DNA from: Herbaspirillum rubrisubalbicans
GTDB taxonomy: Bacteria; Pseudomonadota; Gammaproteobacteria; Burkholderiales; Burkholderiaceae_D
Assembly (NCBI RefSeq): GCF_003719195.1
Contig: NZ_CP024996.1
Location: 3,596,001-3,660,000, forward strand
Direction of reading: 5' to 3'
DNA: 64,000 nucleotides
Position 1 is the first letter of the stretch. The number at the start of each line of letters is the position of its first letter. A program made the position numbers and the translations under genes. A model generated the notes under the pieces. It ran no database searches, was not told the DNA's origin, and saw only the letters and a program-made list of their open reading frames with translations. This document shows, one piece after another, positions 43,701-50,500 of the stretch.

Positions 43701-44466
43701 CAGTCGCATTGTTGAGCGGGCCCAGCATGGCGGCACCCGAGATCGTGGCCTTGACTTCCGGCTGGTTGGAGATGCCAGCGCCGGCCACGGTACCCTCGAC
43801 AGCACCGCCTGCACTGGCACCGGCACCACTGGCGGCATTACCGGCGTGACTGGTATTGCCCCCCGTACTGCCGGCCGCCGCCGCTCCACCGCCTCCCCCA
43901 CCGCCGGCTGCCGCCAGCAAGGCCAAGGCGCCAGCGGCGATGGGCCACTGCACGCCCCAGTTCTTTTCATGCTGGGAGTTGATCTCAACCTCGGCCAGTT
44001 GCTGCTGGTTGTCGGGGGACTTCACGGGCGTGAATTCAGGGGTCGACGTATTACCAGCCACACCGCTGGTAGCCACCGCTGCCTGCGGGGTCTTTTCTCC
44101 ATGCTCGACGATGATGGGCTTGTCGGCTTCGTCCTCTTGCGTCTTGGCCTTGTCGGTCTTGACGTTGTTCTGGTTGTAGCGGGTGATTTCCTTGGAACTG
44201 ACCGTCAGGTTCGCTTCGGCGGAAACGTTGATCTGGTCGATCTGCTGGAACATCCGCCCCAACTGCAATTGCCCGTCGGCGAAGTGCAGCAGGGTCTCGG
44301 GGGCACTCAAGGCCTGCATGGCGCCGCCGCTGATGATGATGCGTTCACCGCTGGCAAAGACGACCAGCAGATCCACATCCAGTGCGCGTACATCCTTGAT
44401 GGAACGGATCGAAAACTTCTTCAGATAGGCGGTGACTTCAGATAGCTTGAGGACAGTGGTAGTCAT
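22735..44466 (-). CDS. Giant type I-secreted adhesin, 7243 residues
   Basis: Predicted surface adhesin. Layout: residues 1-100, BapA-prefix-like domain; about 170-192, WPIAAGALALLAAA followed by seven Gly; about 230-900, mixed beta domains; about 900-1000, Ala/Gln-rich helix; about 1010-4845, alpha-helical super-repeats; about 4965-6010, 11 Ig-like repeats of about 95 residues; about 6250-6750, three domains with TVGGV..LSYGYD; about 7120-7130, one RTX-like GGAGDDQIQ; then VSDFTLGQDKV and VVDLDGAGAGTTSYTLYLQNL, the pattern of type I secretion C-terminal targets. The frame is uninterrupted over 21.7 kb. The ATG at 44466 follows GAGAGGGA. Its exporter is probably the ABC/HlyD/TolC set upstream. 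Ligand unknown. Confidence 0.9.
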   Translation of the reverse strand: MTTTVLKLSEVTAYLKKFSIRSIKDVRALDVDLLVVFASGERIIISGGAMQALSAPETLLHFADGQLQLGRMFQQIDQINVSAEANLTVSSKEITRYNQNNVKTDKAKTQEDEADKPIIVEHGEKTPQAAVATSGVAGNTSTPEFTPVKSPDNQQQLAEVEINSQHEKNWGVQWPIAAGALALLAAAGGGGGGGAAAAGSTGGNTSHAGNAASGAGASAGGAVEGTVAGAGISNQPEVKATISGAAMLGPLNNATAIAYDNQGHVLSTAAQVIDGRYSLVLNDPAYRGTILIVIRDNTPGLPDNYADEATLKLTDLGSTPLRALATATGANQIVNVTALTELAVLKAGLDVGSINPSEATDLSAERIAAINNAVGGFFKVDVVGGEVTPTVTQNANGQVIANPGFNPGISGEAYNYGAALKAISNLVQLDGKAYSSQIDAIQKLAKTLQFVDDSNTALKWATNARGQSLASSNLLQSHLFSEPLLKIINNPDSSADAVATAQGRYDNLQKLPGGATIATYLQENHVAIAEPTLLIKQAVMSNPELWQSAPLNNTLQLDQGDFLEGGLSVKTPPYATVNVVLDGKDTLGRDLRISLPAARSDDAGQAVLVSDDDTTQQLLQLDHSQPIIAEITVSDGYNNRTNYTVWKNNDVRVDLTTPAGMTDFAQSAPALVSDSSYSGRAGDDPNHVPAAQGDSDKITQDGSLRVRLTKALVNDERLQFAVATALDSNGHPLFGLWKEAGKLVQSSTNARGEVDYIASDVVQANGSNWVRARVVLVGSSYTGGYGNANTAADTLQFTLDTVAPPQSSLQFEFNKDDGLSTSDGVSSQRGAQLLPQGALESGAQLHFRLVAGNGTDARTLQLQLAGGTTQQVTPGNWYTLGAGDRLLLNGDTLTGNGKAQLNLRQIDVAGNFSENTQRFVVDSTGLIQHTVQLANSEKAVNEAQAAVNAAQAAFDAADASTRSAKQANLAAAQTALARAQSAEENAMTQARAALVNADGSTRLDGIMATPVDKDYVPAIINAVAATADADKVSDAVSLKALVSAAIHAADVAVAKAAVYGDDPSFPAPTLADFKAMGVVGVTNAQQLASINDALKALPQAASNSIGEIQATVNAYYKVVALADGKAGNSDLSAYPSAADYAALGVTPALSSVGARLLSGAIDGKSAADVSTVARINELAHAAQRLAEQVALPAGQILPVPLTAADFARLGVTGTSDDNVAEVAASLNSVPQELRDNGSVVGDIDTLAEVQALVSSKIGSLQTILNYAKDLTPINPLRPTQTEPLLADYQSSLLTANAATQVTAANLSSINSAVKAVGVDAISSWKKLGALVQSYNLVLAAADGVPGNALQLPSADDYARIGVQALQTLFPAAGAVRNNALSLLNQVLDAVPRSEVDTVAKLQSLASVAARVIALGAGQSVVLGADELNQLHLPAPITAAQLPVVLSGIAGTADNGADLRSPAMVADVAARALAASAKIVAYADDVARPAPVMVDYHALGIKGVEDDLHQNALNSSLATPTVDGKRVAVPSQLQEIADAYGRILGQAGDVAGLRTDPGLKDFALIGATAPRDDNAKTLINSALVGKTPRELLSVSTVSQLVGAANAIEALAAGDDSALAGSTPSDQAADLRAKLDVLGVVNLNEALQASVTQAIIASPDDGSAINTLAKLQALVDGAIQAQLKINAYADDASRAVPTVADYAAIGVTGVTVDHLDAINSALASAPVGSAQTGTPALVQGIVDAYVRILAAADGVAANAAHRPQPLDYQRVGLPADLVAALQPGADGVASPLLGVLDTLVDIAHPASVNTLPALSRLAATVQHLVAQANGAITDALVTQAELASAGITGLDAHTFPAVLAAIAASADDGSGIIGTLPAGGLKLQALADNANRSQLKIEAYADGVAKAAVPTLLDFKSVGLDIAARMTHVTPELALKAVNSVLQTVSIGAAQVNPPSKLAAIADAYDLVLAAADGAAPVDGSASPQAQAISADVFGKLGVTGLVATDPAMQALLVTNMQSVLDAMKPAAAADVANLQASVDVLVKISHLADGVAGNAAAVDQFSNALVALQAAGVSITDATVATAAANAIDAADYAKLASPAKLQALVDGYARILAEANEAEPASGAAYGNQDKVADATPGSDPSLLDFAAIGARLPGLTVNPGSAAEQDVGLKLTDDVLKRKARSQVDTVAEIEQIGQAVEQLLHLAAQPAGTALPALSNDDRLRWDASFRALGVSGVDTSADGNLEQVLTRITGVGMASLNAVAPIQTLVNSVNEALMVIINYAEDSDKNPAPTVTNYHDVGVDRGTAAAAVNAGNLDSINAAVARLERSDVDSRPKLKALINAYNAILSAADGKSGDTSGTGLLPEQYLAIGVPLSSSLIGMGKLVNPVGGTKSLDQVDIDKLALFNSVVGAQGRDGVATPDKLTALAATAADLIRTARESKDDPVVGGSTTTLSVKSLQALRLDAITGNAVQAAFLDAVRVKGNSIDPATSQPTSADTPATHDVSGVRSIEQLTPIANSYAKVLAYVNGGGNVADAPTIADYQNIGVALPHTVAATSGSAMKLFNSVVHAQDNTAKVDSVAELNRLALTVDQIMQVTAVAPLADRYPVQYPPVSSTLKPADLSALGLTGVDSNSLACLLNKLQTTADDGSGALTVAALQGMMDAAIAAERKITQFARDDVGDAPTVADFDALGLQLPVDGSRSSAPYLNAINDALKSSSISAAQVQTPDQLQGLIIAAQHVVDAANGIAGDASPKPTAADFLALGLAKSKLDDAGATGVAMLADTVDANTLHSLSTDESGHPIALPDKLAQLLDLIQALMVTAAGGVANPPLDAAQLGRLGVSFTSVAHNADGSAQNWSAILAAIAGSKKDGSEVNTLTKLQALVNRADAAQTKIRLYADDAVSATEAATMPSVEDYRNIGLVNPVADASGVRPSLVTTDNLVAINAALRTSTINAAQADTPAHVKQVVDAYLAILSRANGALPDAGSALSAAQFKAIGATVDGVTNPTGKATDATALSLLDGVIGGKLPEAVNTPAKINALGVLVNKVLAQAQASDDTPRLTAAELDQLGLSAADGTLLSAQKPAAVAAALYAIRAGADNGSDVNSLSKLQNVVSKAVTAYQKIQVYADLTAVPGGFPEDAGRPGVDDFKAMGLKVSASVEADKAIGASATLLTAAFGAAQIDTPAKLQAILDNWDKLFTLVNGKADTPALTDTTRAAFSALLSGVGVTVDATTRPAALDLLRTALDEQSSKTIMDTPAKLESLLATAQGLLALAGNAQVFAAERLPTSLAAADLIALGVAPAATSDAAAAAVLSAVAAHAASAVDSLAEVQTVANLAIKAQAKISAYADDAAQPAPAILDYLAVGLAKRDGTALVGSDNLGAINTTLASTAITGALAADPAKLKGIVDAYTHIVAATATGAAAPTLDDYASVGLSGLNLQNKGLLDGALPRLGVDKVKDHSQLQKAGEAAVKIAALADGSANTAANGLPLATDYAALGLAMGNASAASDADGSGAALLGSVIDAMPLTSVNTLDKLQALMDAVNKLMDSAARLPAAATPTVADLKLLGIDISSKSAAQQGAILAAIGTSGTDGSQIKSLAALTTLVQKAMDALAKISAYAQDNTGASLGVPTVDDYMAMGVYGVTSTSVASINAALATTLVDGAHANTQPLVQGIASAYLKILAAADGSRAKPDPIGSATVPTEAELESLGVGVTAATNSHRISLLATALDALSRDKVDTPARIDLINASAGKMIAAAGSADAAALLSMNDFTNLGVQGVDVAFLSNVQALVASTDVSRIDSSTRLQVLVDGLLKDLKIIRNYADNVNNTDASLGAVGTVLPPTVDNYARAGVTGVTVDTLGCINASVKTLASSSLVDSKSKLQAIVDAYQHVLQAADGVAGNLARPITRDELIRIGVPAAKLPDPSASGLSAADVALARGTIGLLVTALDAQPSDKSTVSTPAKIADLAETAGRVAAYAAGTATSTTPLTNDFVALGVKNLVAQVDGNTPSTVGLINSGLKALGTDALAALSLSQVQIMATAAAKLRNLASASSIMADAKRPAADAVNPDGTPQAGAPLTYDEFHALGMAFNNAPANLKLLNEVFNARPNFASVSDLGKINALNLVDIVNRVMRQADADVKPDDAPAGITVAELTTLGLSSTGATPDVNAASLSAFMAALKSRAPADVDTLAELKSVASAARAAQAKIMSYAERQSSGAVAQAGSDTVTPVAKDFSDMGVSGVGKYGTGTPDRPDAMPEGLFAVLSALASSAVNGTRAATAELVQGIVESANKLLGLADGVANTPAATPTLEDYRLLGADLSGLGRTSVKSDYLSLLNSVIDRLAADKIDTPAEVLALANTVTRVLDSAAGVGGTAPVRADLEQLGVSGLSDRDMPAVLAKLQQVPADKLSTINTLPGLQSLVDKAVAAQDKIRDYAGDNTKPLPIAQDYADMGVLLPTAPKAVADSILSATNKALASGPVGADQASTPELVQGIVNSYAKLLTLADGSISTAAVDLPVAQDYVRVGLDKTLTDKLATPSNLLLLNQLVDGAANTAAVDSPASLSALATIANKVLNIAAQQTGDVVSPADALSAAEFKTLGLNGLSTVESDAVVAALQSRAVADVDTVAEIQDVAKAARTAINRIVTYADSNSGDAPTVADFQALGVIGVSEVGPSANKDDILAALATTGVDGTDVSSVAGIQALVNSYVRLLTQADGVPSNTTDANLAKQADFDRIGVDISGILALDSGAAGASVNILQLLSSIVDSRTTAEVNTPAKIAALAELASKVGLAVQGDSSKPLKAEDFATLKISGVNAGNLAKVQAQLAKQADDGSTVNTWAKLADAVFTVTNVPAMNTVAGDDIINLSERSAGVTLTGTAGKDDTVTLFYPDGSVIKSGIVTRDSGTGTSVWNWSYTLTDADWLALGANGANGVDKVIGIQSHNTVKGIDSIKVMHTVTIDTVVPVFGAPIALSRDTGTAGDGITSDGKVLVSGLEAGASWVYKVDSGDYQPGSSGSFTLTGEGSHAIKVRQTDRAGNNSAEQSLSMTLDTVVPAKLSATLASDTGSGSSDGLTSDGTLNIGGLESTATWQYSLDNGITWSAGSAASVKIKGAVAGAGNVDGIKNVVVRQTDVAGNVGATSDVVSFTLDTTLPAKPTLGLAKDSGNGSDRITNEGTVNVSKLEAGASWQYSVDNGVTWSYGTANSFSFTAAAGGAGGSDGAKNLLVRQTDAAGNTSLNSDKFSFTLDTSLPAPPNLSLASDSGVRDDKITNDAIFNINGLESGAAWQYSLDSGATWTNGSGGSVRLRGLADGSKTIIARQIDVASNIGNSSDTVSFTLDTTAPVKPTLALARDSGNSPTDRITNDGTLNVGALEAGASWQYSLNAGATWADGSGSSVRIKGAADGSGNTDGVKAVIVRQTDVAGNIGPSSDSFSFTLDSTLPSKLSLSLAHDTDVINDKITSDGTVNVTGLEAGATWQYSEDNGVNWSRGSGSSFVLAGDGDKSVVVRQSDVSGNVGPSSDPFTFTLDGGPPDRPTMALATDSGSSSIDKLTNDGTVNVSKLEAGANWKYSLDGGTTWVNGTGSSFKLKGAVDGGTNTDGLRNVVVRQTDAAGNSSPNSDTLSFTLDTTAPVKPTLSLQSDNGSSPTDKITNDGTVKVDGLEVGASWQYSTDSGVTWSAGSGSSVKLSGNGSKTIQVRQTDTAGNLGAASDSFSFTLDATAPASPTASLATDSGSSPSDKTTNDGTVSVTGLEGGAKWQYSTDNGTNWVDGSDSSVKLKGAADGSGNTDGAKKVLVRQIDVAGNTGAASAALSFTLDTTAPAKINAALARDSGASGDKITNDGTVNVSGLESGASWQYSTDNGSNWTNGSGSNIKLKGAVDGNGNTDGSKSVQVRQLDTAGNAGPSSDAVSFTLDTTVPAKLGLALATDTGTAGDKITSDGTLNITGLESGATWQYSTDDGSNWSSGTGTSVKLTGDGVKKVVVRQTDVAGNSSVKSDTVEFTLDSKAVAPTIILNSSAGTTAGGASITTAGSFVLSGVAEKGAQVAVKRGDGTALGTVTASATDGAWSLNLAASLKISGLKQTDGSDSTANGTYSLLSANEQAALLNAFSGDFVASGKGLLDLSKPVYTSGSGAAAWYVWAAQDGGYVISHKAGTDEWYREAADGATLAGQPENVHTWNALDISAGLVQAELLQNGDVSDNEAPLAGVSLVSTHGARDTAWTYTAEQTDVAGNTSSKGSLSVLVDTATPPLLDMDALTDDLQSSAQRQASTSELRSGTAFVANVVPPAKTTASAIDVVFSGSGLDLVNDRLLMDALVALDANLAQVSGKTVGGVADVSYVYTTATRTLNITKTKGGAFTAAEVEALVENIKLQNLTPTSGSRVITFTLRDEAGLVSPSMQATLSVGSDSLLLDLDPTTPGVQLVSSQNVTDATRLAAGVAFDTSVAVPTSTQVTAVKVVLGGVALDVLNDHLILDTALALNTDLAMGADKTVGGVTGLSYGYDRASRTLTLSKAGGAIWSGSEMQSVLQAIKLGGSSSHDGLRTASFSLVSSTGETGNASTAGILFDTHAPTLDADATLVELQTTSRKVLTTAKAVAGEGLFTHDIAVWPTKDISSIGIKLDGPQLDLVKDKLVLDAPLSLNASMATVSGKSIGGVSGLSYGYDGSTHALTISKSSGAAMSGLDARAILKAIQYQNATPTAGDRSATITLTDVAGNSSNTGVNWSVDMTVPGSITGTLVSNKQISYKTLTLPEEMGSTNKHNLHSGESVDLTSLLPAGMTPTSFLASLKGLYTEWGGVAITSDANTTFERYTTVFSFPSGFGLATPFSLVHQGGGAVKGENFTFTSADGKQLLLNAINGFYILNTDVYAFKTATASQNYDIGNVRLLYQVTTDNPNSLPTINVSYDGTKASAGDVIGLYEGDKLLGSRTLSAADVGSAGATLDVTVASSLAAGVHVITPKFSDPAGNVVVGNDIRVSLVSGAVAPVLSNLRVNGETPDTQPINASATKYVMIAETPTSPVTLLGLDQNLTFSGNVSGAGPGDSYLISVSMGGKVILFSEVKAGDFSLTTPANILAPGMYHDLTITATNTSAGINNGQTTILQNQTLGWYWVPQKLDSLSGGAGDDQIQLAVTTGGANTVVQTGQGKDTLTLGGFGTTDSSRLVATVSDFTLGQDKVKVFGKSVTKDNLDAFVTATPYSTSSTKLVVDLDGAGAGTTSYTLYLQNLAYNPGNTHTIFGV
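26433..29571 (-). repeat. Eleven tandem Ig-like repeats (BapA type) within the giant adhesin
   Basis: Eleven units of 89-99 codons. Consensus: LDTT.PAKP.L.LA.DSG....DKITNDGTVNV.GLE.GA.WQYS.D.G..W..G.GSS..L.G......V.VRQTD.AGN....SD..SFT. Units differ by loss or gain of a short SGNTDG insert before the VRQTD strand. High similarity at protein level with varied DNA suggests old duplication rather than recent copying. Repeats of this kind form the stalk of BapA-like adhesins. Confidence 0.9.
29945..41430 (-). repeat. Alpha-helical super-repeat region of the giant adhesin
   Basis: About 3800 codons built from a super-repeat of about 230 residues with three parts: an A part (KI.AYADD...PTV.DY.A.GV.GV....L.AIN.AL), a B part (IVDAY..IL.AADG......P...DY..IGV.....LL..VLD), and a C part (VDT.AKL..LA....K.L...AG....L...DL..LGV.G......VLAAI....DDGS.VNTLAKLQALVD.A...Q). 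At least 16 A parts can be recognised. The three parts look related to each other (each about 75 residues, each with a DY or DL..LGV core). I do not recognise the family. Confidence 0.85.
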
Positions 44467-44539
44467 GGTGGGTTCCCTCTCTTATTTATTGTGTATTTGG
44501 TGTGGCTGGTCTTTACGTCAGATTCACGTCATGGGTACA

Positions 44540-47500
44540 TCAACCGGGCAGCACGCCGCCGGCATTGACCTTCACTTCGAACAAGTAGTAGTGCGAACGG
44601 TTGGGGTCACCCTCATAGGAGATGTTGGCCTTGGCGTAAGGGGCGCCGTCTTTGGTCCAGACGAAGTGCGAATTGCCGCTGGCATTGACGGCGGAGGCGG
44701 TCCAGAAGTCCTTGGCCGGCACGTCCGCGGTGTCCCCGCTACCGATGACGCCCTTGGCACCGGTGGCAGTGCCCAAGATGTCCTTGTCTAATTCATCGAA
44801 ACGGCTCCACCATGTACTGTCCTTGCCCAGCAACGTCGCACGACCCTGACCGCCAGCAGTGGTGACGCCAATGCTGGCGTTGGCGTCCAGATTGCCGATG
44901 TAGGTGCGCGCGTCGTTCTGGTCGATCGTGCCGTTGCCGTCCACGTCCAGGATATAGAGGTTGCTGTTCGGGGCTACCTTGAGCAGTTTGGCCTTGGTGT
45001 CCTGGTCCATCAAGCCTGTGAAACTGAGCGGTGCAGTGACGGTAAAGACTCCTGGCAGGCTCGGGGAGATGGTCTTGCTTCCCGTTACCTTGTTGTCGAA
45101 ATCGGCTAGATCCTTGAACTGTGCCTCGACCTGAATGTCCTTGCCCAGCAGATCGGTCGTGACGACCAGCTTGGAGGAATCGTTGCCCTGGAAGTGGGCA
45201 GCGCTGATCTCGGTCTTCTCACCAGTGACCTTGTTGACTACCGAATACCACTTGTAGGTGTAGGCAGGATTGGTAGCCAGGCCATCATCATCCTTGATAT
45301 TGTCGGGCTGGGCAGTGAGCACCGTGCCGAGCATACCGTCGCCGCTGATCGTAACGTCACCAGTAGGCAGCTTGTTGCCGGGCTTGGGTCCGACCGTAAA
45401 GGAGGTAGTGCTGGTGGGGCTTTCCTGTCCGCCGTCTTTGTCCACGTAGATCGCCTGGACTTTGATATCCTTTCCGTAGTCGCCCGACCCGACCTGATAG
45501 TGGCTGCCAGAGCCTACGCCGCGGTCCTCGCCGCCGACTATCCAGTGATACTCGATCTTGCCCGCATCGTTCTCATCCTGAACAACTGCTTTGAGCTCAT
45601 CGCCAAGCTTTAGATCGCCACTAGGGACGACTTCCTTGCCGTCATTGTCAATTAGTTTGATACTGACCGTTCCCGGCTGCTGCTTCGGGCGAACCCTGAA
45701 GCTCTGAGCTTCTTGTGTCCAGAGTTCGTTGTTGCCTGCCTGATCAGTGTATTGAGCACGGAAGTGAATAAGCGCATCCTTGGCCAGAATATCCTTGGTG
45801 ACCACAAAGTTGCGTGCGTCGGCAATCTGGCCCTGGGTGAAGGAATGACTGTCCAGCCATGAATACTTCGCAGCCGGACTGGTGGCGATGCCATCTTTAT
45901 CGTTCACCTCGACCGTCACCGTATCGCCATAACGCAGCACGTTGTTCTTGTCGGGGTCCACCACCACACCGTTGACCTTGAACACAACTTGCGGCGGATT
46001 GTTCGGCCCGGTTACCTGGGCAGTCTCACTCGAGGAAGCGGTATCCGGCGTGTTGGCTCCGTCCGTATAGCTGGCCGTGACCTTGATCTTCTTGCCCTTG
46101 TCCGCGTCCTTCACCTTGTAGGTGGCGGTGTTGTTGCCGGCCACCGTGGTGTCGCCCACGGTCCAGGTGTAGCTGACCGTGCCGGCGGGGTTGCCGTCGG
46201 GATCGCTCACGGCGGCGCTGAGGGTTTCGCCCACCTGCGGCGCGCTGCCGCTGATGCCACTGAGCGTGATCGCTCCCGGACGATTGAAGACGATGTCGAG
46301 CTTGTTGCTGGCCACGCCCGCGTTGCCGACCACGTCCGTATAAGACGCCCCGTTGACCTGGACGTCGCCTTTGAGGACGTTGCCGTCGTTCGGCTTGAAC
46401 TTCGCCGTGCGCGTCAGACCGGAGCCTGCGAAGTCGATGAGGGTGCCGCCATTGACCACGATGTCGTCCACCGTGAAGTCCTTGATCTCTTCACTGAAAG
46501 TGAAGACCAGTTCCACCAGATCGCCGGGACGCGTGGGCCCATTACCAGGCTTGACCGCCACCTGGACCGTGGGAGCGAGGTGATCCCACACCATGACCAG
46601 GTCGCCGCCGGCCTGCTTGGTGACGGCAATCGCGGTGCCGGTCATGCCAGCATAGGTTTGCTTGGCGGTGAAATTCTCGTAACGTCCATTGAGGGCCGAG
46701 GTGTTGATGAGCACCGTCTTGGCGGCACTCAATATACCGCTGCCGATATCGACAGTTCTCCTGGAACCATCGGCACCAACCAGCTCTGCGCTAAAGCTCA
46801 CCCGCGCGCCCTCCTGGCCGTTGTCAACGCTGAAGCTCAAGGTGCTGGCCCTGGTCGCAGTCTCGGAGGTAGCCTCCGTGACCCTGGCACCACTGAGTGT
46901 TGTGGGAAGCGCTGAACTGAAGACTTTAAGATTACCGTAAGCAAATCCGGAGGCCTGGCCATACGTGCCGGATTGGCTTTGCAACACGAGATTGATGTCG
47001 GTATAGAGGGCGTTGGCCAGGGCGTTTTCTGCCTCGACATCGACGTAATGGCCGTTTTTCTTCGTATCCGGCGAATTAATGGTCAGCGTGTAATCAGGGG
47101 CTAGCGAATCAGAGCCAATGGTCTTGCGGCCCAGCAGGATATCCCCTTCATCGAAGCGGTTGTTTTTGTTCATATCGCGGAAAAGCACGGCAACCTCGCC
47201 GTCCTTACCGCCGAGGAAGTAGAAACGCGGCTCCCGGATCGTCGTACCATAGTTTCGATCAGGTTTAACGCCAGGAGTCTTGGCATTGTCGGGCTCTTTG
47301 AGGTAGTTACCGTACTCGTTCTCGGCCAGGCTGTCCTGGATCGGGTCGAAGACCAGGCTGTTCGGGGTGGAGGGAACCACCGTGGAAATCTCGAACTGGC
47401 CAAGGGTCTTGGTATTGCCCAACTGCGTCATCTCGCTGAAATTGCTGCTGGGGTTTTGCTGCTGCACCATCACCTTGCTATAGACGCCATCAGTCAACGC

Positions 47501-50500
47501 CGTGCCACTCATGGCTACCGTCTGGCTGGTGGCCGTGGCGGTAAACTCCAGCAGCTTGACCATTTGACCGCTGGGATTGGTGGCAGTGACCACCACCTTG
47601 GCACCAATCACCAGCCCATCCAGATAGAAGCTTGGCAGGGTCACATTGGTGATACCGTCAGCGTTGGAGATGCCGGCATCGCTGGCCGCATCCAATTGGA
47701 AAACGCCAGGCTTGGGTGGCCTTGCAGCATCGATTTCGATGGGTCGGGGGGCAGCGATGCTGCCGTTGCTCGGCACGACGGTGCTCAGGTCATTGCCCGC
47801 CAGATCCTTGCCCGTGGTGGCACTGACGCTGGTCACTTTCAGATCGCTACTATTCTGACCAGGCAGTACCTTGTAGCTGCCCACCAATTGAGTGGGATCG
47901 CTGGAGTCGGCACTGAGTACGACCTCGCCGCCATTGCTCAACTTGACCGTCAGTGAGGCGCCAGCACGCAGGGGTTCCGAAACCTTGGCGCGCAGTTGCA
48001 GCACGTCATCGATGAGCAGTTTCTTGTCAGCCGTTGCGCTAAAGCTGAGGAGGGTGGGCGACGCATTGTCCACCTTCACGGCCGCATTGGCGGGCAAGGC
48101 CGTATAGGTGAGCTGGGAGGCATTGCCGGCAAGGTCGGTGAGGCTGGCACCGTTCAACGCCAGGACGTTGGCCAGCACGGCGACCCCCTCAAGGGCGGCA
48201 TCGTCGCCGGCCAGGGTGTAGCTGAAGGTCAAGTTCTTTCCGTTGGCGCTGTTTGCAACGTAAGTGGCCACGCGAGACTTTGCCCCCACCTGCAGGCTCA
48301 ACGTGGGACTGCCACCGTCGGTGTTGAGGCGCATGTCTTCATTGAAGCTCACCGTGACGATGACCTTGTCACCGACACGGTAGATGCCACTGGACGTGCC
48401 AACATCGTCACTGCGACCGTTGACGACCACGCTGGCTACGCCAGGCGCGGTGGTATCGACCTTGAAACTGGCATTGGCGGGACTGCCGGAGTAATCCATG
48501 ACGGCAGCATTGCCGGAGACATCGGTGATGACCGCCCCCTGCAGCTTGACGGCACCGGCTGGAATGGTGATGCCCGCGGCATCGTTGTCATCGGCGGCGA
48601 CGGTGTAGGTGAAGAGCAAGGTCTTCTTATCGGCAGCCAGGCCTGTATACGTTGCGGTACGCGGTTTCCCACCCACGTTCAGGGTCAGTTCGGGGCTGCC
48701 CTTTGCGGTGTCAATGCTGATCTCTTCAGACCAGCGCACGGATGCCTTAAGCTCCGCACCGGCCTTGTACAGACCAGTGCTGGCCAGCACGTTGGCCGAG
48801 TCGATCTTTGCTTCGGCAATGAACGGGGCCTGCGTGTCGATCTTGACGCCAGCGGGATCGCTGGCCTTGGCCTGCGAAGCCAGCACGGCCGGGTTGCCGG
48901 CCAGGTCGGTGATGCCGCCGCCGGCCAGCTTGATGCCATTGGCGGGCAAGCCAATACCGGTGCTGGCATTGTCGCCGGCGACGATGACGTAGTCGAAGAA
49001 GGCACTGAGCTTGTCGTCGCTGAGCTTGTTGAAAACCGCCCTGCGGATGCCCGCGCTACCTCCCAGATCGATATCCACCGTAGGCTGGCCCATGATCTTC
49101 ATGGCTTCGCTGAACTTGACCTCGACGGTGACAACGTCACCGACATGGTAGTAACCGTCCTTGGGCGGAAGGCTGCCCGTCGCCTTGGCACTGAGGGTGA
49201 GTTGAGCCACCGTGGGTGGGGTAACATCGACGACCTGAGTGACCAGCAGGTCCAGGATCTGGGGCTGACCAGCTGATTTCCCCGTATCGATCTGGTTGCC
49301 CAAGGCGTCGCGGATCAGGGCGCCGTCGCTGTCCGGATTGGCAAGCAGGCTCAGGGAGATTGTCGTGTCGGCAGGGCCGCTGCCGCCGCTGGAGGTCTTG
49401 GGCCTGACCATCACCTTGTAACGCAGGCCGCCGGAACCGTCTATAGGCGTGACACTGTCCACGGTACCGTTGGTGGCGATGAAGTTGCCGGTACCGACTG
49501 CCCCCCAAAGCTTAGGAGGAATAGCTTCGCTCAGTACGACGGTGAAGCTCACGAGGCCGCCCATGACCGGGCCCCCGGCATCCGCAGTCGCGCTGGCCGT
49601 CGGCCCCATGGTATCAATGGCCTGGGTCGCCAGGATCTTGTCGGTGTCGACCAGGTTGCCGGCCTTGTCGCTCAGGGGCGATGCCACACCTGACTTGAGC
49701 CGCAATTCGATGTTGCCGGAGGCCACGCCCGCCTTGGGAGTGACTCTGATCTTCCAGCTAGTGGCCGTGTCGCCAGGCGTGACTTCGTTGACGGTGCCAT
49801 TGGCTACGTCGAAATAGTCCTTGGTCGGTGCTGACTTGAGCGCCTCGTCAAAGTTGATCACGAAGGTCACGCTCTTGTTGACCAATGCGCCACCCGGGTT
49901 GCTGGCGACGGTCGCCTTGGGGGCGATGGTGTCAAGCTTGAACTGCACCGTATCACTTGGCGCACTGCGGTTGCCGGCAGGGTCCGTGGCGGTGGCTCTG
50001 ACTTCTACCACACCTTGACCGATTTTTTCCAGGTCCTCCGCGATCAACTTGACCGACTGGCCTGGGCCGGTTGCCGTCACGGACTTCGTCCATACATCGA
50101 CGCCTGCTTTACGGAAAACCAGACGCACCGTACTGCCGCTTTCCGCATTGAGATTGATGCCTTTTCCGAGCGCAGCCGCGCCACTGAAGGTATCACCGTC
50201 AGCGATATCGGCCGGCAGAGATACCTGAGGTTTGGTCGGCTCGATGGTATCGATCATGACCCGCTGGCCAGTCACCGCCTTGGCCTGGTCCGTCTCGATC
50301 GTGCTACCGGCCACGTCCTCCAGAACCTTATCCCGATTGACCAATGAAATGGCCTTGAAGACACGCTTGGTACCAAACTCGACGTTCTGACCGACCTTGT
50401 ATTGGAACTTGAGCGTGTCGGTGTCTAGGCCACCTACGAGAACTGCCATGCCGGTCTGAGTATCTTGGGGCTGGGAACCATCTTCGGTGTCGGACTGCAG

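Noticed and set aside
29587..44445. Very long plus-strand open frames (1496, 1675 and 1078 codons) opposite the giant adhesin
   Set aside because: They are exact antisense shadows of a repetitive GC-rich gene, composed of His/Gln/Arg/Gly-rich sequence with no domain; the minus strand shows clear domain structure.
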